Shown: positions 1 through 6,130, counted from the first letter of the stretch. The stretch: 12,301 nt of DNA from Desulfovibrio sp. UBA6121 (GCA_002422505.1 DIVX01000041.1:1-12301), one strand, 5' to 3'. Notes: generated by a model from the sequence alone, not told the origin. Program-made: numbers and translations.

Positions 1-94
1 ACTCGACCCACTCGGGGTTCCATTCCTCAAATTTCAACAGGAAGCCGTCCTCGTCAACTTCAAACTTCTTGCCCTTGTACTCGAGAATAGCCAT
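1..94 (-). CDS. dsrC: DsrC / TusE-family sulfur carrier, N-terminal part (cut by window edge)
   Basis: Only the first 31 residues are present, beginning MAILEYKGKKFEVDEDGFLL and continuing to NPEWVE. This matches the conserved N-terminus of DsrC, the small cytoplasmic partner of dissimilatory sulfite reductase DsrAB. From family knowledge, DsrC carries the sulfite-derived sulfur as a trisulfide between two C-terminal cysteines; that part lies outside the window, so true DsrC cannot be told from TusE/RspA-like paralogues here. The start is secure: an AGGAGG-type ribosome binding site lies about 8 bases upstream (around 103-109). It is the last gene of a minus-strand run and follows the YcaO-TPR gene after a 158-base gap that holds promoter-like sequences, so separate transcription is likely. 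Confidence 0.9.
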   Translation of the reverse strand, partial: MAILEYKGKKFEVDEDGFLLKFEEWNPEWVE

Positions 95-188
95 TCGTCG
101 TCCTCCTCTAGGATCTTATTGATAAAGCCTCAGCCGTTTGATTCCGATGGTGCGCGGATAGGCAAGAGCCTCTGCGCGTCAGAGTGGA

Positions 189-232
189 ACTAAATGATTT
201 CCAGGCCATGGTCAATACGGTCTGGGAGTATA
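189..232 (-). promoter_or_regulatory. possible dsrC promoter region
   Basis: The 158-base gap between ycaO and dsrC contains, read on the minus strand, a TATACT hexamer (227-232, five of six -10 matches but with no good -35), and a TTGACC -35-like hexamer (210-215) followed 15 bases on by TTTAGT (189-194). Neither is a full consensus promoter. The size of the gap and the usual high expression of dsrC make a promoter here plausible. A small 5-bp hairpin (170-184) would lie in the leader or near the start point. I found no clear ycaO terminator in the gap. Confidence 0.3.
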
Positions 233-252
233 TCCGCCTTTGAGGAGGAATT

Positions 253-1989
253 TTATTCATACTTCCCGGTGCGTAATTCTTCCAGGTGCTTGCGGGCGTA
301 ATCCAGCCCGGCGTCAAGCTCCAGGGCCGAGGCCAGGCACTCCAAAGCCTCTTCCCGCTCGCCCAGGAACTTGTGGCACAATCCCAGGTTGGCCAAGTCC
401 GGCGCGGAGCCGCTATCAAGCGCCAGCACACTGTGAAAGTCCTCCTTGGCCAGGGCGTACTGCCCGGCCTTGAAACGCCCCACTCCGCGCAAGTTGAAGT
501 ATTCCTTCACCTCCGCGTCCAGGCCGATGGCCCGGTCCAGGTGCGGCAGGGCCTTGTCCCAGTCGCCCTGCTGAGAAAGCGCATAGGCCTGATAGAACGC
601 GCACAGAGCGCGCTCCTCGACCCCTGGCTGGGCTGGCTCCGCCTTGGCGAAGAGCGCTGCAGCGCCGTCGATGTCGCCCAGACGCAGGGCCAGAAGCGCC
701 TGGAAGAACGGCAGGTAGTAGGCGTCCGGGGCGATTTCCTCCAGGACGGCAAGCCCGGCCAGGGCCTCTTCATCCGGCGCTTCTTCCGCCAGCTTGCGCC
801 CCACAAACAGGCCCAGGCTGCGATTTCTGGTGCGCTCGCGAAAGTCGAAGCCCGGCACAAGGTTATAGTTGGCGGGCACGTCCAGGTCCGGGCGGGTGGT
901 CTCCACCGTGTACAGGCTGTAGCCCTGGGCCAAAAGGCCGTCGGCCAGGCGGGCCAGCTCCACGCGGATGTTGGCGTCCTCCACGCAGGGCAGGCTTTCC
1001 AGCGCTACAACAGGCCCCTTGAGCAGCCACGCGAACTGCTCCGGCGCGGTGAACTTGCGCAGGCCGGAGGCCTCATACACGCGGGCGGTCTCGAAATCTC
1101 CGGCCAATTGGGCAATCTCCGTCACCGCACGCACGGCGGCCTTGACCGGGGAAGCGGCGGTTCCGGCGGTGTAGACGATCTCGCTCAAGGCCGGGAAGGT
1201 CTTGGGATCAAAAGCCAAGGCGGCCACGGTGGGCACGGGCATGCCCAGGCTCATGTCCTTGAGCACCAACAGAATGCCGTTTTTGCGGAAACGCTCGCAC
1301 AGGTCGCGCAGCACAGGGTCGGCCAAATTTTCTTGGCTGATGGTGGGCAGCTCTGGCGAGGCGCGGTCCACCAGGGCGGACACATGGCGTTCCACAAGCT
1401 CGCAGCCGCCTTGCAGAATGGATTCCTCCGGCGTGTTCCCTGCGGAGGAGCCATTGAATTCATTGAGGGTCTTGAACCAGTCCAGGGGCAGCACGCAGGT
1501 TTCGCCCGTGGCCACGTTGAGCATGGGACAAAAGCGCCAACGCACCAGATCCATGAGCCGCCGCGCGTTTTCCGGCGTCAGGTCGTCGTCCACCGACTGG
1601 CATATCTGGGCGATATCCATGAGCTGCGGGCCAAACGTGGCCTCGGCCTCGGTCCATGTCGCCACGGTGAAGTTCGATTCATCGGCCCAAAAGCTGAAGT
1701 AGCTGAAGCGCTCCACCAGTTCCATCAAGGCCGAGGCCTCGGCCTGGTCCGGGCTGGCGCCTTTGCCCATCTGCTTGCGGGTGGGCATTACCGCGCGCGC
1801 GGCCGCGCCGCAAATGCTCAAGAAAACCGGGATGCCAAGGCGGCCGGTATCCACACGCTTGGTCTGCTCCAGCACGCCGGGGCATTTTTCCTCCAGGCGC
1901 GCCTTCACGCGGGCAACGGTCTGGGAAGGCGGCACGGCCTTATCCTGGTCCGTGGTGTAAACCTTGAAGCAATCCTTGAGCTTGAGCAT
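253..1989 (-). CDS. YcaO-domain protein with C-terminal TPR repeats
   Basis: A 578-residue protein with an N-terminal YcaO domain (about 45-395) and tetratricopeptide repeats (about 404-575). YcaO signatures are GKGASPDQAEASALMELVER at 76-95 (E91 and E94 fit the ATP/Mg-binding glutamates), NGSSAGNTPEESILQGGCELVER at 179-201 with further acidic ligands E197 and E200, and a third segment near 275-294 with E291. Three 34-residue TPR units follow one another at about 460-493, 494-527 and 528-561. YcaO enzymes phosphorylate backbone amides with ATP to form azolines or thioamides; the E. coli YcaO-type branch, which this resembles in its GNTP..E segment and in having a helical C-terminal domain, has a less settled role linked to ribosomal protein S12 methylthiolation. 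The proline-rich C-terminus of azoline-forming YcaOs is absent. AGGAG precedes the ATG by about 5 bases. No TfuA, peptide precursor or RimO gene is visible; the next gene is dsrC. Confidence 0.9.
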   Translation of the reverse strand: MLKLKDCFKVYTTDQDKAVPPSQTVARVKARLEEKCPGVLEQTKRVDTGRLGIPVFLSICGAAARAVMPTRKQMGKGASPDQAEASALMELVERFSYFSFWADESNFTVATWTEAEATFGPQLMDIAQICQSVDDDLTPENARRLMDLVRWRFCPMLNVATGETCVLPLDWFKTLNEFNGSSAGNTPEESILQGGCELVERHVSALVDRASPELPTISQENLADPVLRDLCERFRKNGILLVLKDMSLGMPVPTVAALAFDPKTFPALSEIVYTAGTAASPVKAAVRAVTEIAQLAGDFETARVYEASGLRKFTAPEQFAWLLKGPVVALESLPCVEDANIRVELARLADGLLAQGYSLYTVETTRPDLDVPANYNLVPGFDFRERTRNRSLGLFVGRKLAEEAPDEEALAGLAVLEEIAPDAYYLPFFQALLALRLGDIDGAAALFAKAEPAQPGVEERALCAFYQAYALSQQGDWDKALPHLDRAIGLDAEVKEYFNLRGVGRFKAGQYALAKEDFHSVLALDSGSAPDLANLGLCHKFLGEREEALECLASALELDAGLDYARKHLEELRTGKYE

Positions 1990-2005
1990 CGACGCTCCTT
2001 GCGCA

Positions 2006-2035
2006 AGAAGCCCGGAATCTGTCTTCCGGGCTTCT
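2006..2035 (-). terminator. strong hairpin between the Tim44-like gene and ycaO
   Basis: A perfect 12-bp stem (2006-2017 with 2024-2035, arms AGAAGCCCGGAA and TTCCGGGCTTCT) closes a 6-base loop in the 75-base gap. On the minus strand, which carries both neighbouring genes, it is followed by TGCGC and then the ycaO ribosome binding site, so it lacks a proper U tract. The best T run (2037-2040) is on the plus strand, where no gene ends. It may act as a partial terminator, an attenuator, or an RNA-stability element that lowers ycaO expression relative to the upstream genes. Confidence 0.45.
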
Positions 2036-2064
2036 GTTTTGGTAGTGGTGGAGGTGTGATCGAG

Positions 2065-3063
2065 CTAGCTGTCGAGCTGCTGGATGCCCTCAAGACGCCA
2101 ATTGGCGGCAATATCCGCCGTTGGGCGCGAGAAATGCCACACCTCGCGCACCTGCTTGGAACGCTCTTCGGTGGGGTCTTCGCGCATCAGCACATCGAAG
2201 TGCACCGTCGCCACGGTGTCTTGGCTTTCTTCGCGGAATTCCAGAAGCTTGGCATTGACCAGCAGCAGCTCGGTCTTGGAGGGCGTGGGGTCGGCCTCGG
2301 CCTGGCGGCGAATTTCGGCCAGCACCTCCGGCGTGGTGAACAGGGCGATGTCGGTCAGGTCGCGGCGGTCCCAGGAGTGCTGCAACCGTGCGTACACGGT
2401 CTTTGCGCCCTCAAGAAACTCCGGCACGTTGAAGCCTTCGGGCACGACGGGTCCGGCAGGCGCCTCGGCCCCGGGCGTTACGCCGAAGCCGCCCGTGGTT
2501 CCGGCAGCGCCCTGGCCCGGATTGGAACGCAGGTGGTCCCAGCTTTGCTCCGCCCGCGAACGCGCATCGGTAGCGCGTGGTTCAGGCGTGGGCTGCTGCC
2601 AGGTGCCGGGGGTGGCGGGCCCCTGCGCCGAAGGCGAGCGGCGGCGCAACAGCTTGTACCCAAGAAAGGCCACCAGTCCGATGAGCAGGATGTCCATGAG
2701 GCCGATGCCGCCGCCAGCACCCCAGCCCATGCCGCCGCCGCTTCCAAAGAGCATGGAGCCCAGAAGTCCGCCAGCCATGAAGCCGCCCAGCCCCCAGCCC
2801 ATGCGCGAGAACATTCCGGGCGACTGCGGCTGGGCCATGGGAGCCGCCGTCTGCTGCTGGTTCATAGGCCGCGCCGGGGCGACCTGCGAAGGGCTGGAGG
2901 GGCTTGAAGGCGAAGTGGAGGGCGAATAACTGCGGGAGTACGTGCTTCTGCCGCCGAAACTGGAGCCCCCGCCCATGCGTTTGGCCAGGGCAGCATCCGC
3001 CAGCAGCGCGCAAACCAGCGCGGCCGTCAGCAGGGAGCAGATACTTTTCTTCAATCTTTTCAT
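2065..3063 (-). CDS. Tim44-like domain protein, exported or membrane-anchored
   Basis: A 332-residue protein. It opens with a signal sequence (MKRLKKSICSLLTAALVCAL, then a likely cleavage at ALA-K near residue 27), followed by a Ser/Pro/Gln-rich low-complexity stretch (35-82), Gly/Met-rich hydrophobic segments (about 88-118), one clear transmembrane helix (about 119-138, then KLLRRRS), a second Pro/Ala/Gly linker, and a folded C-terminal region (about 210-332) resembling the bacterial Tim44/TIM44-like domain with its VWHFSRP segment. Bacterial members of this family are mostly uncharacterised. The start at 3063 is chosen because it begins the signal peptide; a start 16 codons upstream at 3111 would overlap the receiver gene and place a charged leader ahead of the signal. 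The gene lies 13 bases after the receiver stop, so the two are probably co-transcribed. Domain call moderately sure, function unknown. Confidence 0.8.
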   Translation of the reverse strand: MKRLKKSICSLLTAALVCALLADAALAKRMGGGSSFGGRSTYSRSYSPSTSPSSPSSPSQVAPARPMNQQQTAAPMAQPQSPGMFSRMGWGLGGFMAGGLLGSMLFGSGGGMGWGAGGGIGLMDILLIGLVAFLGYKLLRRRSPSAQGPATPGTWQQPTPEPRATDARSRAEQSWDHLRSNPGQGAAGTTGGFGVTPGAEAPAGPVVPEGFNVPEFLEGAKTVYARLQHSWDRRDLTDIALFTTPEVLAEIRRQAEADPTPSKTELLLVNAKLLEFREESQDTVATVHFDVLMREDPTEERSKQVREVWHFSRPTADIAANWRLEGIQQLDS

Positions 3064-3076
3064 TTCATTACCCTTT

Positions 3077-3472
3077 TCACGCCTCAAATCCGAGGCTGCA
3101 TATGGTCTCATAGAGACGTTCGGTCAGAATGGGCTTGGTGATGTAGGCCGTGGCCCCACCCTTGTATGCGCTCATCACGGAACGCATGTCGCCCAGGGCC
3201 GTGGTCATGATGATCTTGACGCCTTGACCGGGCTTGACCCCGTTTTGCTGCTCCAGGCGGCGGATCTCTTCCAGCACTTCCTGCCCGTTTCTGCGCGGCA
3301 TCATAATGTCCAGGCAGATGAGCTGGAAGGGCCTGCCTTCCTCTTTCGCCTTGCAATAGGCAGTCAGGGCGAGCTCGCCGTCTTCGGCCACAACGCACTC
3401 CCCAAGCCGCGCCAGAAGGCCGGACATGTAGCGGGCGCTTGTGCTGTCGTCTTCGGCTATAAGTATACGCAT
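3077..3472 (-). CDS. CheY-like single-domain response regulator
   Basis: A 131-residue stand-alone receiver domain with all expected catalytic residues: acidic pair D8/D9 in MRILIAEDD, phospho-acceptor D55 in CLDIMMP, conserved threonine in MTTA (90-91), and K113 in TKP. No output domain follows, so the signal must pass to a partner protein as in CheY or phosphorelay intermediates. No histidine kinase is in the window. An AGGAG site sits at 3478-3482, a proper distance from the ATG. It is the first gene of the minus-strand run and directly precedes the Tim44-like gene. It is transcribed away from the small membrane protein gene, with a 163-base gap between them. Confidence 0.93.
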   Translation of the reverse strand: MRILIAEDDSTSARYMSGLLARLGECVVAEDGELALTAYCKAKEEGRPFQLICLDIMMPRRNGQEVLEEIRRLEQQNGVKPGQGVKIIMTTALGDMRSVMSAYKGGATAYITKPILTERLYETICSLGFEA

Positions 3473-3551
3473 TGTCGCTCCTGCTGTTCTTTCCTACCTG
3501 ATTTCGCGGCAAGAGACAATCGCCCTAACCGCATGGTCCAAACCTGCGCCC

Positions 3552-3580
3552 TTGCCACAGGGCCGGAGTCGAAGTATCTT
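3552..3580 (+). promoter_or_regulatory. sigma-70-like promoter for the SHOCT-like/HD/flavoprotein operon
   Basis: TTGCCA (3552-3557, five of six -35 matches) and TATCTT (3575-3580, four of six -10 matches) are separated by the ideal 17 bases. Transcription would start near 3587, giving a leader of about 50 bases to the ATG at 3636. It points into the three-gene plus-strand operon and lies in the divergent gap, where a promoter is expected. Confidence 0.55.
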
Positions 3581-3635
3581 TCCTCCACGGGTGCAACCGC
3601 CCGGCTGTTCACCACCCTCTGGAGGCTCCTCTTCC

Positions 3636-3947
3636 ATGTCATACTTGGATGTTTCGGTCCAGGCTCCCATGCAGTCCAAATGGGCGGTCTGGCCTTTCAA
3701 TTCCGGCGTCAGCGGTGACTGGGAAACCAGCCTGGCCACCTACGCCTTTTCCTTCGTCATCCTGGCGGTCATTTGCCTGTTCCTGCGCTTTCTCTACGGT
3801 CCCGGCGGTATTTGGCGCGACAAGGAAATGGAGCGCGAGGCCGAAGAAAACCGCCGCCGCGAGCACGCCCACCTGGACGCGGAACTGCGCGCCGGGCGCA
3901 TTGACAAGAGTATCTACGAACTCAAGAAAAGGGCCATCGACAGATGA
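3636..3947 (+). CDS. small single-helix membrane protein with SHOCT-like C-terminus
   Basis: A 103-residue protein. It has a short soluble N-terminus (1-31), one transmembrane helix (about 33-54, AFSFVILAVICLFLRFLYG), a highly charged stretch (61-80, probably helical or coiled) and a C-terminus HLDAELRAGRIDKSIYELKK. The last part fits the pattern of a SHOCT motif (short leucine-rich helix, G-x-I turn, then a Y/F-x-x-KK helix), often found at the end of small bacterial membrane or oligomerising proteins. This assignment is by eye. The start at 3636 is fixed by GGAGG at 3621-3625; an in-frame ATG at 3441 would run across the promoter and into the divergent gene. Its stop overlaps the HD gene's start as ATGA, implying translational coupling. 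Function unknown. Confidence 0.75.
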   Translation: MSYLDVSVQAPMQSKWAVWPFNSGVSGDWETSLATYAFSFVILAVICLFLRFLYGPGGIWRDKEMEREAEENRRREHAHLDAELRAGRIDKSIYELKKRAIDR

Positions 3948-4729
3948 ACGACGGCCTTGTGCGCCTTGTTTCCCAACGCTTCGACGCCTTCGCCTCAAGG
4001 TACCTTGAAGCCCCGGGAGACGGATTCGCCTACACACTCAAAGTAGAGCACACACGGCGCGTGCTCGACATTGCCGAAACCATCGCCCGCGAAGAAGAAC
4101 TCCCGGAACGCCTTGTGCCAGCCTGCCGCCTGGCCGCCCTGCTGCACGATGTTGGCCGCTTTCCCCAATACAAACAATATCACACCTTCCGCGACGCCGA
4201 CTCCGCCAACCACGCGGCCTTGAGCGTCACCTACACCCTGCGCGAGAAACTTTTGGCCAACGTGCCCGCAGAAATCCGCCGCCTGGTGCTCGGCGCGGTG
4301 TACCTGCACAACAAGCGCATCCTCCCGGAGCTTTCCTCCCCAGACTTGCGCACCGTGGCCCAGCTTCTGCGCGACAGCGACAAGCTGGACATCTACCGCG
4401 TGCTCATTGCGCATTTCTCCCAGCCCGAGCAGCTGCACCCGGAAGTCGCCCTGCATGTTCTCAACGAGCCGGACAAGTTTTCCGAACCCGTGCTGCAGGC
4501 CCTTCTGGCTCGCAGCTACGGCGACTATCGTCACATCGTCTACATCAACGATTTCAAGCTCATGGTCATCGGCTGGCTGTACGACCTGAACTTCCGCTCC
4601 TCCTGCCGCCTGCTCAAAGAACGCGGCTACCTCGACGAACTCTTCGACTCCCTGCCGCAGCACGAGCGCTTCGACCTCCTCAGACGCCAAATCACCCAAG
4701 AGCTTGCCCAACGCCTGAAGGATGCTTAA
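3944..4729 (+). CDS. HD-domain phosphohydrolase
   Basis: A 261-residue cytoplasmic protein with the metal-binding HD signature in order: H36 (KVEHTRRV), H68-D69 (ALLHDVGRF), H90 (SANHAA) and D146 (RDSDKLDIYR). HD proteins hydrolyse phosphate esters, commonly nucleotides or cyclic dinucleotides, using one or two divalent metals. This one lacks the HD-GYP motif and the RelA/SpoT companion domains, so the substrate cannot be read from sequence. The C-terminal half (160-261) is mainly helical with INDFKLMVIGWLYDL, a segment I have seen in stand-alone HD proteins of anaerobes, though I cannot name the subfamily. It starts inside the stop codon of the small membrane protein (ATGA) and is followed 44 bases later by the flavoprotein gene on the same strand. 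Confidence 0.85.
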   Translation: MNDGLVRLVSQRFDAFASRYLEAPGDGFAYTLKVEHTRRVLDIAETIAREEELPERLVPACRLAALLHDVGRFPQYKQYHTFRDADSANHAALSVTYTLREKLLANVPAEIRRLVLGAVYLHNKRILPELSSPDLRTVAQLLRDSDKLDIYRVLIAHFSQPEQLHPEVALHVLNEPDKFSEPVLQALLARSYGDYRHIVYINDFKLMVIGWLYDLNFRSSCRLLKERGYLDELFDSLPQHERFDLLRRQITQELAQRLKDA

Positions 4730-4773
4730 CTCCCCTTTCCAGGCCAATACGCCAGCGTAACAGGAGGCTTCCC

Positions 4774-5715
4774 ATGGACCAAAAGCAAATCTTCGACGTG
4801 GTCATACTCGGCTGCGGCCCCGCAGGCATCCAGGCCGCCATCCATGCCTCGCGCAAGAAAATTCGCGTGCTGCTCATGGGCAGACTGAATAAAAGCAGCC
4901 TGTTCTGGGCGCACGTGGAAAACTTCATGGGCATGTTCAAAACCAGCGGCGAGGAAATGCTCACCACCGGTCTTGCCCAGGCCAAAAGCTTCGGCACGGA
5001 AGTTCTTGAAGAAGACGCCCTGCACATCGCCCAAACCGGCAGGCTCTTCGAAATACAAACCGAAAGCGGCGTTCAGCTCTGCGCCCGCGCCCTGATCATT
5101 GCCACCGGAACCACCCGCAACAAGCTCGGCGTGCCCGGCGAAAAAGAACTGCTCGGCCGCGGCGTGTCCTACTGCGTGGACTGCGACGGCGGTTTCTTCC
5201 GCGGTGAAGACGTGGCCATAATCGGCGGGCAAAGCGCCGCAGCCGGTGGCGCGCTCACCCTGCTCGCCCTTGCCAAAAGCGTACACCTCGTGGCCGATTC
5301 CCTCGACGTTGCGCCCCTGCTCAAGGCCAAGCTCGCCCAATCCGGCGCAATCCTGCACGAAGGCGCAAAAATCAAGGCCATCACAGGCGAAACCCAAGTC
5401 ACCGGCCTGGAACTAGCCGATGGCACCACCCTCCCCGTCGCGGGCGTGTTCATCGAACTCGGGGCCAAAGGCGTGCTCGAACTTGCCGCCTCCCTTGGGC
5501 TCAACCTCGACGAATCCATGAAATACATCGACACCGACAAGCGCCAGGCCACCAACGTGCCTGGCGTGTTCGCCGCCGGCGACATCTGCGGCGCGCCCCT
5601 GCAAATGGCCAAGGCCGTGGGCGAAGGCTGCGTGGCGGGCACCAATGCCGCCGCCTACGCCAAGAACATGAAGCTGGCGCAAGAAGGACCGGAAGCGGGA
5701 AGAGAAGAACAATAG
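4774..5715 (+). CDS. thioredoxin-reductase-like flavoprotein with non-canonical NAD(P)H site
   Basis: A 313-residue protein of thioredoxin-reductase length and fold. It has the FAD-binding GCGPAG at 13-18, the redox-active pair C134-V-D-C137 followed by D138 as in canonical CATCD, the VENFMG segment near 48-53, the ATG motif at 110-112 and the C-terminal FAD motif FAAGD at 266-270. The pyridine-nucleotide domain is unusual. Where NADPH-dependent enzymes have GGGxSAxEEA and then HRRxxFRA, this one has GGQSAAAGGA (151-160) and VADSLDVA (173-180), so the arginines that bind the 2'-phosphate of NADPH are missing. The electron donor may be NADH, ferredoxin or another protein. A strong AGGAGG (4762-4767) precedes the ATG. 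No thioredoxin or glutaredoxin gene is adjacent. It is the last gene of the plus-strand operon; hairpins follow its stop. Calling it TrxB would overstate the evidence. Confidence 0.87.
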   Translation: MDQKQIFDVVILGCGPAGIQAAIHASRKKIRVLLMGRLNKSSLFWAHVENFMGMFKTSGEEMLTTGLAQAKSFGTEVLEEDALHIAQTGRLFEIQTESGVQLCARALIIATGTTRNKLGVPGEKELLGRGVSYCVDCDGGFFRGEDVAIIGGQSAAAGGALTLLALAKSVHLVADSLDVAPLLKAKLAQSGAILHEGAKIKAITGETQVTGLELADGTTLPVAGVFIELGAKGVLELAASLGLNLDESMKYIDTDKRQATNVPGVFAAGDICGAPLQMAKAVGEGCVAGTNAAAYAKNMKLAQEGPEAGREEQ

Positions 5716-5725
5716 CCTCCGGCGG

Positions 5726-5747
5726 CCAAAGGGCCTTGGCCCTTTGG
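5726..5747 (+). repeat. perfect palindrome just after the flavoprotein gene
   Basis: The 22 bases are fully self-complementary (arms CCAAAGGGCC and GGCCCTTTGG around TT). The hairpin lies 11 bases after the flavoprotein stop and is followed by AATCCCC rather than a T tract. It resembles the CCAAGGG palindrome at 11909-11928 and the GGGTCC palindromes at 6101 and 11982-12062. It is probably a member of a dispersed repeat family rather than a classical intrinsic terminator. Confidence 0.7.
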
Positions 5748-5757
5748 AATCCCCATG

Positions 5758-5818
5758 GCGCGAAAGGCGTTGAATCCAGCGCAAAAGCCGCCGGATTCAA
5801 CGCCTTTCGCGCTGGATT
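5758..5818. repeat. 20-bp perfect inverted repeat with an alternative, mutually exclusive stem
   Basis: Arms 5758-5777 and 5793-5812 pair perfectly over 20 bp around a 15-base loop. A second 10-bp pairing, AATCCAGCGC (5773-5782) with GCGCTGGATT (5809-5818), uses the same arms and cannot coexist with the full first stem. There is no T tract on either strand after the stem, so it is not a standard intrinsic terminator although it lies 42 bases after the flavoprotein stop. Confidence 0.75.
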
Positions 5819-6016
5819 GGGGGAGATGCAGGAGCCCATTGAGTCTAGAGAATCACTAGATATTTTCAAGACAGATAGAAAATCACATATTTAGGCTCAT
5901 GCCACCTTGAATCGCCCTGACAAAGGCCTGCTTTGTCCCGGCATTGCACGTGGAAGCGAAGTATGTGGAACACAAAGTCTTTCCAACAGTTTCCAGCCTG
6001 TCAGCCGAGCCCTTTT
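5819..6016. other. non-coding, AT-rich part of the convergent gap
   Basis: The convergent gap between the flavoprotein and hydrogenase large-subunit genes (5716-6130) holds no gene I can support. This middle part is visibly richer in A and T at 5838-5895 than its surroundings. It contains a weak plus-strand promoter-like pair, TTGAGT (5839-5844) and TATTTT (5861-5866) with a 16-base spacer. A TCTAG/CTAGA inverted repeat (5844-5860) spans most of that spacer. A 7-bp hairpin lies at 5919-5937. Short open frames crossing here have no ribosome binding site of note. A small RNA is possible but unproven. Confidence 0.5.
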
Positions 6017-6065
6017 CAATCGAAATGGCCCCTTCGAGCTGTGCTCGAAGGGGCCATTTCGATTG
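6017..6065. repeat. perfect 23-bp inverted repeat with a 3-base loop
   Basis: Arms 6017-6039 (CAATCGAAATGG onward) and 6043-6065 are exact reverse complements over 23 bp with only TGT between. It is the most stable simple hairpin in the window. Neither strand has a run of T after the stem: CCTGAGG follows on plus, and AAAAGGG on minus. It lies between the 3' ends of two converging transcription units, so blocking or stabilising opposing transcripts is a reasonable guess. Confidence 0.8.
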
Positions 6066-6073
6066 CCTGAGGG

Positions 6074-6122
6074 GACCCGGGGGGAATGATTCCCCCCAGC
6101 GGGTCCAAGGGGCAGCGCCCCT
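6074..6122 (-). repeat. paired GC-rich hairpins at the 3' end of the hydrogenase operon
   Basis: Two hairpins lie within 60 bases of the large-subunit stop. The first has six G and six C bases closed by GGAA/TTCC (6079-6097) with an outer GACCC/GGGTC pairing (6074-6078 with 6101-6105). The second is AGGGGC-AGC-GCCCCT (6108-6122). The segment from GGGTCC at 6101 matches the 27-base palindromic units found after argG. No U tract follows on the minus strand. Confidence 0.65.
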
Positions 6123-6130
6123 GCCTTGCT

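Noticed and set aside
286..2907. An 873-codon open frame on the plus strand opposite ycaO and the Tim44-like gene
   Set aside because: It is antisense to two genes with clear family motifs, has a composition typical of GC-rich shadow frames (Gly/His/Gln/Arg/Leu-rich with no domain), and crosses the ycaO/Tim44 gene junction without regard to it.
3064..3111. Upstream start for the Tim44-like protein at 3111
   Set aside because: It would overlap the receiver gene and put a charged segment before the signal peptide; the ATG at 3063 fits better.
3491..3519. A promoter for the receiver gene (TTGTCT-N17-TAGGAA on the minus strand)
   Set aside because: Spacing is right, but the hexamers are weak and the start point would fall almost on the Shine-Dalgarno sequence, leaving too short a leader.
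5883..6130. Continuation of open frames past the hydrogenase large-subunit stop as a gene in the convergent gap
   Set aside because: The frames run out of the large-subunit gene in the wrong phase, cross the 23-bp inverted repeat, and have no ribosome binding site or family resemblance.
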